Below, piece after piece: positions 7,743 through 16,756 of a stretch of DNA of 64,000 nucleotides. Every line of letters starts with the position of its first letter. The stretch's first letter is position 1. The position numbers and the translations under genes are program-made. Source of the DNA: Pirellulaceae bacterium (GTDB lineage: Bacteria; Planctomycetota; Planctomycetia; Pirellulales; Pirellulaceae). The notes under the pieces are model-generated. The model worked only from the letters and a program-made list of their open reading frames with translations, was not told the origin of the DNA and did no database searches. The stretch covers positions 310,001 through 374,000 of the forward strand of contig JAHBXS010000003.1 in the NCBI GenBank assembly GCA_019636375.1, read 5' to 3'.

Positions 7743-9848
7743 TTACAGCGATGGCTCGCCAACTCGTGAGACGAATATGACAAGGCTTTTCGGCTGCGCC
7801 TTGTTAATACCGTTGCGTGACAGTTGCGGTCCATCAAAATTGGGGTACACGTCCTGCGGTGATTTACCCGCAGTATCGCAGAACAAATGCCAAGTCTGGT
7901 GCTTCATGGCGGTCGGGATCATAAATTCAACCGGTTCAGAACTGCTGTTGAACATCGCGAGAATGTCGTGTCCGCGTGTACCGTCTTCGTCGGCCTCTTC
8001 TAGAGCGGTGAGAAAACAGATCATCGGCAAATCGGATTGATGCCAGTTGACGGCCGTGCCCAAGTGTCCGTACCAACTCACATCCGGATGAATCGAACCG
8101 TTGGTGGTGGCCCCGGTTAAAAAATGTCGCCGTCGCAACGTGGGTTGATTCCGGCGAAACTGAATCAGGGCTTTAGTGAATCGAAACAGGTCACTATTTT
8201 TTTCAACCAGTTTCCAATCGAACCAAGAAACCTCATTGTCTTGGCAATAGGCATTGTTGTTGCCTTGTTGGGTACGGCGGACTTCGTCACCCGCGACGAG
8301 CATCGGCACACCCTGACTAATCATCAGGGTCGCGATAAAATTCTTGATCTGTTGCAGGCGGAGACGCTCAATTTTCGGATCGGCTGTTGGGCCTTCGTGA
8401 CCATGATTCGTACTATGATTGTTGTTGTCCCCATCGCGGTTTTCTTCTCCGTTGGCCGCATTGTGCTTTTGGGAATAGCTGGTGAGATCGTTGAGCGTGA
8501 AGCCGTCGTGAGAAGTAACAAAATTGATGCTGGCCCAAGGAGATCGCCCTCCCGCCTGGTACAAGTCGGCTGATCCGGCGAGCCGAGTCGCAAACGCTCC
8601 GCGCATCCCGGCATCGCCACGCCAAAACCGCCGGACATCATCCCGGTAATGCCCATTCCATTCAGCCCAGCGTTGGCAACCAAACGAACCAACTTGATAG
8701 GCGCCGGCCGCGTCCCAAGCCTCCGCCACGATCTTTGTGTCCGCGAGCATGGGGTCTTCGGCAATCAGTTCGACAATCGGCGGATTGGGAACCAGATTGC
8801 CGTTGCGGTCGCGACTCAAAATCGACGCTAAGTCAAAGCGAAAACCGTCGATGTGATAATTGTGAACCCAATGCCTCAAGCAGTGGAAAATCATTTCTCG
8901 AATGACCGGATGATTGCCGTTGACGGTGTTGCCGCAACCCGAATAGTTTCGATAAAACTGAGCGTCTTTTTCGAGCATGTAATAGACGCTGTTTTCTAGG
9001 CCTTTGAAGCTTAGTGTTGGGCCCTTCTCGTTTCCTTCGCAAGTGTGATTGAAAACCACATCTAAGATGACTTCGATTCCTGCCGCATGAAGTTCTTTGA
9101 CCATCGTCTTGAACTCGTTGACGACGGCCCCCGGTGTTTGATCGCTCGCGTAGCCCGAATGAGGGGCAAAAAACGCCAACGGATCGTAACCCCAATAGTT
9201 CTTGATTCCCCCGTCCGAGCCGTCGAAGTTGTTTTTGGGAAATTCATGAACCGGCATCAATTCGACAGTCGTCACACCTAACGACTTGAGGTAGGGAATT
9301 TTCTCGATGACGCCCAGATAGGTCCCCGGATTTTTAGCGCCACTGCTGGAGTGTTGCGTGAAACCTCGCACATGCATTTCGTAAATCACCGAGTCCGCTA
9401 GGTCTCGACGCAAATGTCGATCTCCCTCCCAGTCGAAGAAGTCATTGACCACAACGCATTTAGGAGGAACAATCACGCCGGATTTGTTTTTGGCAAAACG
9501 TCCAGCCAGGGCCTTGGCGTATGGATCCACCAATCGAGCTTCGCGATTGAATCGCATTCCTCGGAGCGGGTCGTGAGGCCCTGACGCTTGGAAGTGATAC
9601 AGTTGCCCCGCTTTCAAGCCCGGCACGAAGATACTCCAAACGTCTCCCCAACGGTCTAAATCTGAATCAAAGCGAATGACTTCTGCGGGCTCTAAGTCAT
9701 TGATGTCGTTGTACAACAGCAGACGAACCTCGAACGCACTCCGACTGAAGACGACAAACTGGACGCCTTGGTCTGACAAAATCGCACCATAAGGGAGCTG
9801 GTGCGAAAACTGAAGGTTTGGATGGGTCGCTCGCATATCCTTTAACAT
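7743..9848 (-). CDS. glgX: Glycogen debranching enzyme GlgX (GH13 isoamylase type)
   Basis: About 701 aa from the ATG at 9848. The frame is open to a TTG at 9905, but the extra 19 residues do not resemble the family. An N-terminal CBM48-like beta domain is followed by the (beta/alpha)8 barrel. The four GH13 signatures are present: DVVFNHT; GFRFDLA with the Asp nucleophile; VAEAWD with the acid/base Glu; and FVTSHDG with the third acidic residue. In residues of the longer frame these carboxylates are near 358, 395 and 467. The enzyme hydrolyses alpha-1,6 branches of limit dextrins during glycogen breakdown. No other glycogen gene lies beside it. No convincing ribosome-binding site decides between the ATGs at 9848 and 9836. 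Confidence 0.93.
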   Translation of the reverse strand: MLKDMRATHPNLQFSHQLPYGAILSDQGVQFVVFSRSAFEVRLLLYNDINDLEPAEVIRFDSDLDRWGDVWSIFVPGLKAGQLYHFQASGPHDPLRGMRFNREARLVDPYAKALAGRFAKNKSGVIVPPKCVVVNDFFDWEGDRHLRRDLADSVIYEMHVRGFTQHSSSGAKNPGTYLGVIEKIPYLKSLGVTTVELMPVHEFPKNNFDGSDGGIKNYWGYDPLAFFAPHSGYASDQTPGAVVNEFKTMVKELHAAGIEVILDVVFNHTCEGNEKGPTLSFKGLENSVYYMLEKDAQFYRNYSGCGNTVNGNHPVIREMIFHCLRHWVHNYHIDGFRFDLASILSRDRNGNLVPNPPIVELIAEDPMLADTKIVAEAWDAAGAYQVGSFGCQRWAEWNGHYRDDVRRFWRGDAGMRGAFATRLAGSADLYQAGGRSPWASINFVTSHDGFTLNDLTSYSQKHNAANGEENRDGDNNNHSTNHGHEGPTADPKIERLRLQQIKNFIATLMISQGVPMLVAGDEVRRTQQGNNNAYCQDNEVSWFDWKLVEKNSDLFRFTKALIQFRRNQPTLRRRHFLTGATTNGSIHPDVSWYGHLGTAVNWHQSDLPMICFLTALEEADEDGTRGHDILAMFNSSSEPVEFMIPTAMKHQTWHLFCDTAGKSPQDVYPNFDGPQLSRNGINKAQPKSLVIFVSRVGEPSL

Positions 9849-10245
9849 TGTTCGAATCTCAACGTTTTGGCAACCGGTGATCAAAAAGGTCCACAGACAA
9901 ACCAACGTGAACTGGCCGTTTTCACAGGACCCCTAAGGGCCCAATCCCCGTCGCTTTAGAAATCAAGCTGGGCATTGGACCTCTGCTTTGAGTTTCGGAC
10001 GGAAACTGGATGACTACTCGCGAATCCTTAAACTTTGCGGGTTTTTTCAATTGCAACGCTCGGAAAGTGCGGAATGTTTTTCGGCTTCTGGCAGAAAAGG
10101 CCGCAGGTCGTTACTCTATGTTGATTAGGTTGTTCAGGAATTGTCAGCTTTTTTGCACTGGCCGAGAGGTCGTTGCGTGGTGCGAATTTGCCAGACAAAA
10201 AAAGAATTTGTGTTGCGGTTTGATATTTCAAGGTGTTTTTAAACG
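9849..10245. other. Intergenic region between divergent glgX and purM
   Basis: About 400 bp separate the divergent glgX and purM genes, so promoters for both should lie here. I could not single out a convincing -35/-10 pair. A 79-codon frame at 10010-10249 overlaps the purM start by 4 bp but has no recognisable product. No riboswitch-like purine box was recognised. Confidence 0.4.
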
Positions 10246-11316
10246 ATGACGTCGGGACTTTCTTACAAAGATTCAGGGATCGATCTTGACGTGTACAACG
10301 AGGCGATGGGTCGGCTACCGCGACTGATGCATCGCACTTACTCCCCGCGCGTCATCCCACTCGATGGCGGATTCGCCGGCTTGTTCAAACTTGATTTTGA
10401 CAACCCGCTATTTCGCAGGAACTATGCCGATCCTGTGCTGGTATCCTGCACCGATGGAGTCGGAACCAAACTAAAGGTCGCGATTCAAGCGGATCGCCAT
10501 CATACGGTCGGAATCGATTTGGTCGCGATGTGTGTCAACGATGCGATCTGTTGCGGTGCCGAGCCCTTGTTTTTTCTCGACTACGTGGCGATGAGCCATG
10601 ACGATCCCGAACGCTTGGAACAAATCGTGCGCGGGATCAGCGACGGCTGCGTCGAGGCAGGATGCGGACTCATGGGTGGCGAAACAGCGATCATGCCTGA
10701 CGTGTATGCACGAGGCGACTATGATCTAGCGGGATTTTGTGTCGGCGTGGTCGAGCAAAAAGAATTGATTACCGGTCAGGCGATCACCGATGGCGACTTG
10801 GTGTTGGGGATCGGCTCAAGCGGTATTCACAGCAATGGCTTTAGTCTGGTTCGCAAGATTGTGTTTGATCGTCATGGCCTCGACGTGAATGCCCATATCA
10901 ACACCCTCGGCGAAACCGTCGCTGACGCCCTGTTACGGCCCACCCTGATCTATGCCGCTTTGACTCGCAAGATTCTCCGCCACTACAAAATCAAATCGGT
11001 TGTCCACGGGATCGCTCACATCACTGGCGGCGGGATTGAGGAAAACATCGAACGAATTGTTCCTGATGGTATTCAAGTGGAGATTGACTGCCAAAGCTGG
11101 ACGAAACCGCCGGTGTTTCCTTGGTTGCAGCAAATGGGTAATGTCGAAACCGGAGAGATGTACCGTGTCTTCAACATGGGAATCGGCTTGGCTCTGATGG
11201 TTAGCCCCTATTACGCTGACAACATTCGACGCATGGTCGAGCAAGCCGGATTTTCTTGCTGGGTCATCGGCAAGGTCTGCAATGGCTCTCAAAAAGTCGT
11301 CATGCGCGATCAATAG
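10246..11316 (+). CDS. purM: Phosphoribosylformylglycinamidine cyclo-ligase PurM (AIR synthetase)
   Basis: 356 aa, normal for the family. It catalyses ATP-dependent closure of FGAM to aminoimidazole ribotide, the fifth step of de novo purine synthesis, in the cytoplasm. Diagnostic segments include YKDSGIDLD at the N-terminus, [38 protein letters not shown] (about 88-112), [28 protein letters not shown] and [11 protein letters not shown]. All sit in the order expected for an ATP-grasp-like PurM/PurL fold. The following flavoprotein starts 30 bp downstream on the same strand, so co-transcription is possible, but no functional link is known. Confidence 0.97.
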   Translation: MTSGLSYKDSGIDLDVYNEAMGRLPRLMHRTYSPRVIPLDGGFAGLFKLDFDNPLFRRNYADPVLVSCTDGVGTKLKVAIQADRHHTVGIDLVAMCVNDAICCGAEPLFFLDYVAMSHDDPERLEQIVRGISDGCVEAGCGLMGGETAIMPDVYARGDYDLAGFCVGVVEQKELITGQAITDGDLVLGIGSSGIHSNGFSLVRKIVFDRHGLDVNAHINTLGETVADALLRPTLIYAALTRKILRHYKIKSVVHGIAHITGGGIEENIERIVPDGIQVEIDCQSWTKPPVFPWLQQMGNVETGEMYRVFNMGIGLALMVSPYYADNIRRMVEQAGFSCWVIGKVCNGSQKVVMRDQ

Positions 11317-11346
11317 AATGCGTCATTCAGCCCGAAAAGGACCAGC

Positions 11347-12585
11347 ATGGACACTTCTTGGGATGTAGTGATCGTTGGCGGAGGGGCCGCAGGATTGATG
11401 GCGGCCGCCGCGGCAGCCGAACGGGGACGTCGAACGCTGGTTCTGGAAAAGAACAAGAAGCTGGGCGTCAAGATTTTGATGTCCGGCGGAACCCGCTGTA
11501 ATCTCACGCATCACGCGACCCCTCGTCAAATGGCCGACGAGTTTCGAGAGGCTGCTCGGTTTTTATACAAGTCCATTGGGCAGTTTCCGCCGCAAGCGGT
11601 GATCGATACGATCGAGGCTGAAGGCGTGTTCACGAAGGTTGAAGAGAATGGCAAAGTCTTTCCGATAAGCGACCGGGCGATCGATATTCGCGACGCATTG
11701 GTGCGGCGGACTGAACGAGTTGGAGCGGTCTTGCTCAGCGGAGTTGCAGTTCAGAACATTACGCATGACCCTGCTTTGGGATTCCGTTGTGCAACAAGTA
11801 ACGGCGAGTATTCTGGAACTTCGTTAATCCTCTGTACAGGCGGGAAATCCTATCCAGGCTGCGGCACAACAGGAGACGGTTACGCTTGGGCCGAAGCTTT
11901 TGGCCATACCATCACTCCCTTGCATCCGGCTTTGACACCTTTGCTCAGCAGCGATAATTGGGTTCATGATTTATCCGGGATTACCTTGCCGCGAGTCCGC
12001 GTGGAGGCTTGGGGGGAGTCGTCATCACGGGCCGAGGCATCTCGTTGTGGGCCGCTTTTGTTCACGCATACAGGGCTCTCCGGCCCAGAGCCAATGAATC
12101 TGAGTCGTTTTTACACGAATCCGAATTCGTCCGAAATTAAAATCATGCGAGTCGATTTTCTTCCTGACATTTCTGTTGAAGAATGGAATTCCTCTGTCAG
12201 AAACAACCAGAAGAATCGCAGTCGGTCATCGATCGCCGCTCGGCTTGAGGGCGAACTTCCTCAACGACTCATCGATTGTTTGTTGTCCTTGGCAGAGGTG
12301 CCTCGTGATCGACGGTTGGCCGAACTGTCAGGGGCCGAACTAAAACGCTTGACGCATGTCCTCAAAAGTTGCCCGGTTCATATTTCGGGGACCAAAGGAT
12401 ACGACAAAGCCGAAGTGACTGCCGGCGGAATAGCCTTGGCCGAGGTCAATCCCAGCACGATGGAAAGTCGGTGTTTTCCCGGCCTGTTCTTGGCCGGAGA
12501 AATTCTGAACGTCGACGGCCCGATTGGTGGCTTCAACTTCCAAGCCGCCTTCAGCACCGGAACCCTCGCCGGCAAAAACGCTTAA
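11347..12585 (+). CDS. HI0933-family FAD-dependent flavoprotein
   Basis: 412 aa. The N-terminus has a Rossmann FAD-binding motif, VVIVGGGAAGLMAA (about 7-20), followed by LEKNKKLGVKILMSGGTRCNLTH, the hallmark of the HI0933/YhiN flavoproteins. The C-terminus carries the GLFLAGEILNVDGPIGGFN-type segment that closes the FAD site. These NAD(P)/FAD oxidoreductases are widespread and mostly uncharacterised, so no substrate is proposed. The gene follows purM closely and is followed by a palindromic repeat at 12605 that may act as a transcript end. Confidence 0.9.
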   Translation: MDTSWDVVIVGGGAAGLMAAAAAAERGRRTLVLEKNKKLGVKILMSGGTRCNLTHHATPRQMADEFREAARFLYKSIGQFPPQAVIDTIEAEGVFTKVEENGKVFPISDRAIDIRDALVRRTERVGAVLLSGVAVQNITHDPALGFRCATSNGEYSGTSLILCTGGKSYPGCGTTGDGYAWAEAFGHTITPLHPALTPLLSSDNWVHDLSGITLPRVRVEAWGESSSRAEASRCGPLLFTHTGLSGPEPMNLSRFYTNPNSSEIKIMRVDFLPDISVEEWNSSVRNNQKNRSRSSIAARLEGELPQRLIDCLLSLAEVPRDRRLAELSGAELKRLTHVLKSCPVHISGTKGYDKAEVTAGGIALAEVNPSTMESRCFPGLFLAGEILNVDGPIGGFNFQAAFSTGTLAGKNA

Positions 12586-12604
12586 AACAGCAAAAAGAAA
12601 TTAG

Positions 12605-12705
12605 GAGCCTATCCCAAAAGGGGTCAGACCCTCTCCGGCGATGAAACAAAAAACGTAAATTCTGGCCTAGCTTCCAATGGGTCTGACCCCTTTTGGGATA
12701 GGCTC
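12605..12705. repeat. Palindromic MITE/REP-like repeat, copy 2
   Basis: Two 27-bp arms (12605-12631 and 12679-12705) are perfect reverse complements. They match the arms of the copies near 1262 and 23306. The 47-bp interior has diverged from the other copies. The element lies 19 bp after the flavoprotein stop codon and could form a long hairpin in the transcript. Confidence 0.87.
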
Positions 12706-12952
12706 TAAGTTACCGTTCACGGTTTGAACGGCCACGTAGCTGTTCACGCTGTGAAAAAGTGAGCGAATTCAAAATGTGGGCGGCACATTTTTGTGCATTT
12801 TCGGGCCTTACGTTTGTTACAAGCTGATCAATCGGAAATAATTGACGTGGCTTTTTTGGCAACTGCTTGGGAGGGCCAGGGGGTTGGGAGGGTTGATAAG
12901 CGTCATAAAAGCAGGTTTTTCTGGGGGGAAACGTCGATTTGGCCTTGAAAAG

Positions 12953-12982
12953 TTGGCGGTTTTTTTGTGTTTTAACTATACT
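12953..12982 (+). promoter_or_regulatory. Candidate sigma-70-type promoter for the secreted protein at 13097
   Basis: TTGGCG (12953-12958) and TATACT (12977-12982) are separated by 18 bp, 115 bp before the start codon. The surrounding sequence is A/T-rich. This is a pattern match by eye and planctomycete promoters are poorly defined. The rest of 12706-13096 shows no gene. Confidence 0.3.
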
Positions 12983-13096
12983 TAAAATAAAGCGTTTGTC
13001 GGGAACCCCCAAATGCCGAAGATATGACGAATGAACTTCCGGTAGCGGTGCGCGTTGGCAAACCGTCCTGGTGGCGATATGCGAAAGTGGAGCAAC

Positions 13097-14407
13097 ATGA
13101 AAACGTCTCAAATGTGGTTGATGCTGGCAACAGTGGCAATGATTGGTGCCTGGGTAGCGGAGGCTCGCGCTCAGTTTGAGGACCAACCGAAACCGCTAGC
13201 GCCGGGAATTTTGACGGTCATCCCTCCCAAAATTTTACCTGCGGACACCTTCACGCCACTGCTTCCGATCCCCGGCTTGAAGATCAGTCGCTACGAATCG
13301 CATTACACGCCGAGTTCTGAGACGCTGTATGGTCAAGCAAGCCAAGTCGTCTTCTTTCGCGATGTTTGGGGATACGAGTTCGCGACCACAGGTCTACGTC
13401 AAGTTGAATTTGCTTTTAAACGCCCCGACGGTTCTGAGGTCAACAAGCACTTCTATTACATGGTCTATCGCATCCGAAATTTCGGCAACTCGTTGACCTA
13501 CGATATCGTCAAGGAACAACTTGAGAAAGAGTTCGTCAAATACGATTTGCAAAAAGACAAAATCGAAGATGGTCGTCCTGCAATCGGCCCCGAAAAATTC
13601 CGTCCCCAATTCTCATTGGAGGGATGGGTGCATCAAACCGGCAGTGATGACATGGAGCGGGTATCTTATTTGGACGCCTATCTCCCTCAAGTTGCCCGAG
13701 CCATTCAACGGCGCGAAGACATCCAACTTAAACTTCACGATCAAGTCGAAATTCAATCTGTAGAAATTCCGCTGTCAACCGAAGAATCTGACGCCGGAGT
13801 GTGGGGAGTCGCGATTTGGGAAAATGTCCACCCCCGCTTAAATTTCATTTCCGTATACGCCTCTGGCTTGACGAACGCTTATCGTATCGATGTCGATTCT
13901 GAAGCCAACCAATCATTGCGGCGGAAAGTCCTCAAGCTCAACTTTTGGCGAAGCGGCGATGCCTTTCGAATGCCGGAAGACAAAGTCGTCTACGGCATTC
14001 CTTACACGGACCAACCGACCGAACAAATCGAAATCTGCCGCCGTTATCAGCTACCCGGTCCACAACTCCATGTCATGATCACCAACCCAACGGTCGATGG
14101 AGAGTTCAAATTGGTTGAAATCGACACCGAAGTCGACATGGAAACCCTTCACAGCCCCGTGCTTGACGAGCTGGCCGACGGAAAATTGCCGGAATCGGTT
14201 GTCGAGGCCCTTAGAAATCTGAGCTTTGAGGTTGACGAAGACGCCCAGGTTTCGGTGCAAGTTCCAGGGAAACTATGGTCATTTGACATCGAATTCGCAG
14301 GTGGCCGCCGCACGATGAATATCCACTTTGTCCCCCAATACTGGGAAAAAGAGGGTAAAGGCGTCCGTTTTTTGAGAAGCCTTGATCACTTCTGGATTCA
14401 TCGGTAA
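13097..14407 (+). CDS. Secreted protein of unknown function
   Basis: 436 aa from the ATG at 13097, chosen because a GTGGAG ribosome-binding sequence precedes it and the product then begins with a proper signal peptide: KTSQM followed by a hydrophobic core and an AEARAQ cleavage region. The frame extends upstream to 13055 without added sense. The mature protein is beta-rich with many Phe/Tyr/Trp residues and no recognised domain or Cys motif. It is probably periplasmic. Similar orphan secreted proteins are common in planctomycetes. It has its own candidate promoter upstream and ends 120 bp before rpmA. Confidence 0.8.
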   Translation: MKTSQMWLMLATVAMIGAWVAEARAQFEDQPKPLAPGILTVIPPKILPADTFTPLLPIPGLKISRYESHYTPSSETLYGQASQVVFFRDVWGYEFATTGLRQVEFAFKRPDGSEVNKHFYYMVYRIRNFGNSLTYDIVKEQLEKEFVKYDLQKDKIEDGRPAIGPEKFRPQFSLEGWVHQTGSDDMERVSYLDAYLPQVARAIQRREDIQLKLHDQVEIQSVEIPLSTEESDAGVWGVAIWENVHPRLNFISVYASGLTNAYRIDVDSEANQSLRRKVLKLNFWRSGDAFRMPEDKVVYGIPYTDQPTEQIEICRRYQLPGPQLHVMITNPTVDGEFKLVEIDTEVDMETLHSPVLDELADGKLPESVVEALRNLSFEVDEDAQVSVQVPGKLWSFDIEFAGGRRTMNIHFVPQYWEKEGKGVRFLRSLDHFWIHR

Positions 14408-14527
14408 AATACTCGTTCTAAAGTTGAAGAGGCCTAGCGTCGCTTCGCCCGGCAACGGCGGTGCCGCGAGCATTCGGGCGTTCTTACTTTCAATAGTTAC
14501 ACAAATCACTTCGGAGAGCTTGCGCTC

Positions 14528-14779
14528 ATGGCACATAAAAAAGGTCAAGGTTCCAGCCGCAATGGTCGCGATTCAAACGGCCAAAGGCGAGGAATTAAGA
14601 AATTCGGTGGCGAACGAGTCATCCCCGGCAACATTATCGCTCGGCAACGCGGCACGAAATGGCGTGCTGGCCAAAATGTAGGGCAAGGTCGTGACTACAC
14701 GCTGTTTGCGCTGGTCGAAGGAACCGTGATGTTCGACCAGGAAGGACGCCGGATCAACGTCGTTGCCGCTGCGAACTAA
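14528..14779 (+). CDS. rpmA: 50S ribosomal protein L27
   Basis: 83 aa, the full length of bacterial L27. It opens with [18 protein letters not shown] and continues with [18 protein letters not shown], then the [12 protein letters not shown] core, all diagnostic for L27, whose N-terminal tail reaches the peptidyl-transferase centre. There is no N-terminal extension that would need cleavage. The usual partner rplU (L21) is not upstream here, although obg follows as in many bacteria. A hairpin with a T-run separates rpmA from obg. Confidence 0.98.
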   Translation: MAHKKGQGSSRNGRDSNGQRRGIKKFGGERVIPGNIIARQRGTKWRAGQNVGQGRDYTLFALVEGTVMFDQEGRRINVVAAAN

Positions 14780-14906
14780 ATCGTCAGGCTCTGCCGGTTT
14801 GGTGAAGGCTGTTTTGGACAATATCTGCTAGATAATTAGCTGGTAGGACTGACGGCCCCACGTGTCAGACAATGACCTGATCCAAATGTTAATCCAATTT
14901 TTATTG

Positions 14907-14938
14907 AAGGATGCCTGAGAATTGGGCATCCTTTTTTT
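14907..14938 (+). terminator. Rho-independent terminator after rpmA
   Basis: A 9-bp perfect stem (AAGGATGCC at 14907-14915 with GGCATCCTT at 14925-14933) has a 9-nt loop and runs into seven T residues (14932-14938). It lies 128 bp after the rpmA stop and 37 bp before obg, so most rpmA transcripts should end here and obg needs read-through or its own promoter. Confidence 0.88.
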
Positions 14939-14974
14939 GTGTTGTAAGCAAGTTAAAATTTATCAGAGTCGGGC

Positions 14975-15985
14975 ATGTTTGTTGACCGTGTTGAAATTGA
15001 AATCCAAGCGGGAAATGGCGGCGACGGCTGCATGAGTTTCCGTCGTGAAAAATATGTTCCCAAAGGTGGCCCCGATGGAGGCGATGGCGGCGACGGAGGA
15101 AGCATCATTTTTGAAGCTCAAGACGGCGTGAACAGTCTTGTCGCCTTAGCTCACAAAAAACAATGGCGAGCCCAACACGGAGCGCACGGCATGGGTGCCA
15201 ACAAACAAGGTCGCTCGGCAAAAGACATCGTCATACCGGTCCCGCCAGGAACCCTCATCATCGATGCGGCAAATCAATTGGTCCTCAAAGATTTGAAAAC
15301 TCCCGGTGATAAAGTCGTTGCAGCTCAGGGCGGACACGGCGGCAAGGGAAATCCGCACTTCAAATCCTCGACTAACCAAGCTCCCCGACAGACCACACCC
15401 GGACAACTGGGAGAAAAAAAGAGACTCATCCTCGAACTCAAGGTCATTGCAGACGTGGGACTTATCGGCAAACCCAACGCCGGCAAAAGCACGCTACTTA
15501 GTCGCCTTTCGCGAGCAAAACCCGAAATCGCCGACTACCCTTTCACGACCAAGTTTCCCAATTTGGGGATCGTCTATGTCGATCCCGATCGCAGCTTTGT
15601 GCTCGCCGATATCCCCGGCCTAATCGAAGGGGCGCATCGGGGGGTTGGACTGGGACATGACTTTCTCAAACATATCGAGCGCTCTGGGATTCTTGTCCAC
15701 TTGGTAGAACCCGATCCCACGGACGGCAGTGAGCCGCTCGAAAACTATCGCAGCATTCGTTACGAACTAGAACAGTACCGGAGCGAATTGGGCCAACGGA
15801 CGGAAATCCTGGTCGTGACAAAATGCGAACTCGCCGGTGCCGAAGAATTGCGAGATCAACTCCAACAAGAAACCAACAAGGAAGTGTTGTTGATTTCCGC
15901 AGCCACTGGACAAGGATTGCGAGAATTGACGGATCGAATTTGGTTCGCCTTGCAAGAGGCAGCGAAAAGTCCCTCCAGCCCATAG
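14975..15985 (+). CDS. obg: Obg-family GTPase (ObgE/CgtA)
   Basis: 336 aa. Residues 1-158 form the glycine-rich Obg fold ([21 protein letters not shown] and further Gly triplets). The G domain follows: G1 GKPNAGKST (about 166), G2 TTKFPNLG, G3 [13 protein letters not shown]4 TKCE and a G5-like SAATG. There is no C-terminal OCT domain, as in many bacteria. The family binds the 50S subunit and couples ribosome maturation to GTP level. Two positions deviate from the common form: K in the TT(L)xPNLG switch, and TKCE where NKxD is usual. Both are tolerated in some Obg proteins, so activity is still expected. Confidence 0.96.
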   Translation: MFVDRVEIEIQAGNGGDGCMSFRREKYVPKGGPDGGDGGDGGSIIFEAQDGVNSLVALAHKKQWRAQHGAHGMGANKQGRSAKDIVIPVPPGTLIIDAANQLVLKDLKTPGDKVVAAQGGHGGKGNPHFKSSTNQAPRQTTPGQLGEKKRLILELKVIADVGLIGKPNAGKSTLLSRLSRAKPEIADYPFTTKFPNLGIVYVDPDRSFVLADIPGLIEGAHRGVGLGHDFLKHIERSGILVHLVEPDPTDGSEPLENYRSIRYELEQYRSELGQRTEILVVTKCELAGAEELRDQLQQETNKEVLLISAATGQGLRELTDRIWFALQEAAKSPSSP

Positions 15986-16000
15986 TCTCGTGGAATCGTA

Positions 16001-16756
16001 ATGGCTACGCACGTCTTAGTCGATATCGGCAACCAACGAAAAAAATGGACTTGGTTTTCCCCAGGCCACGATGATCCGCTCCAACTAATTCCGCAACCTG
16101 CCCTTATCGAACCAGAGGAACTTCAAGATTTTCCAGATCATCCACTGAACTGGATCGTGTGCAGCGTCAATCGAACTCGCTGTCATCGCTGGCAATCTTG
16201 GGTAAACGGTCAACGTCCGCAGGATCGCTGGCGATTGGTTGATTACCGTGATATTCCACTTACCCTACGAGTCGAGTCGCCTGATCGGGTGGGAACCGAC
16301 CGTTTGCTGGCTTGTTTTGCTGCAAGACAGAGATGCGGCCCCGGCGAGCCTTTGGTGGTCATCGATTCAGGAACCGCCGTGACGATCGATGTTCTGTCCG
16401 TCAAAGATGAGTTCCTCGGCGGTGTCATATTTCCAGGAATCGCGACATCGCTCAAGTCCCTCCAACAAAACACCGACGCCCTGCCTGCACTTAACTTTGA
16501 TCATTTTCCAGCATTTGTAATCGGCGATTCGACGGCGTGTGCGATTCATGCAGGTGTCTATCAAGCTCAGGTTGGTGGCATTCGCTACATTGTTGATCAA
16601 ATCCAGGCGACGATGGGTCCGCACCGGGTACTTGTCTCTGGTGGTGGGATGGCAGAGTTGTTGCAGCAGCTTCCTTCAAACTGGGAACCGACCGACGACT
16701 TGGTGTTGCAGGGTCTTGCTCATTTGTCTCGTTCACTGGCGGATCATGGCGAATGA
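16001..16756 (+). CDS. coaX: Type III pantothenate kinase CoaX
   Basis: 251 aa. The N-terminal DIGN motif (residues 8-11, the phosphate-binding loop of the ASKHA fold) has the expected spacing to DRLLACFAAR, the DSGTAVTIDVL segment with the catalytic-region Asp, and GGVIFPGIATSLKSLQQNTDALP. It phosphorylates pantothenate in the first step of coenzyme A synthesis. It starts 15 bp after obg. Its end overlaps the start of the MnmE-like gene by 11 bp, so obg, coaX and the GTPase look like one transcript. Confidence 0.9.
   Translation: MATHVLVDIGNQRKKWTWFSPGHDDPLQLIPQPALIEPEELQDFPDHPLNWIVCSVNRTRCHRWQSWVNGQRPQDRWRLVDYRDIPLTLRVESPDRVGTDRLLACFAARQRCGPGEPLVVIDSGTAVTIDVLSVKDEFLGGVIFPGIATSLKSLQQNTDALPALNFDHFPAFVIGDSTACAIHAGVYQAQVGGIRYIVDQIQATMGPHRVLVSGGGMAELLQQLPSNWEPTDDLVLQGLAHLSRSLADHGE

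Noticed and set aside
10010..10249. 79-codon plus-strand frame overlapping the purM start
   Set aside because: No recognised product and no supporting ribosome-binding site; the overlap with purM is probably chance.
12710..13186. 158-codon minus-strand frame between the flavoprotein and the secreted protein
   Set aside because: It overlaps the signal peptide region of the plus-strand gene, is rich in Pro/His/Arg, and looks like noise in a G/C-rich intergenic region.
16539..16745. Upstream extension of the MnmE-like gene
   Set aside because: It lies entirely inside coaX in another frame and the MnmE-like homology begins only at the ATG at 16746.
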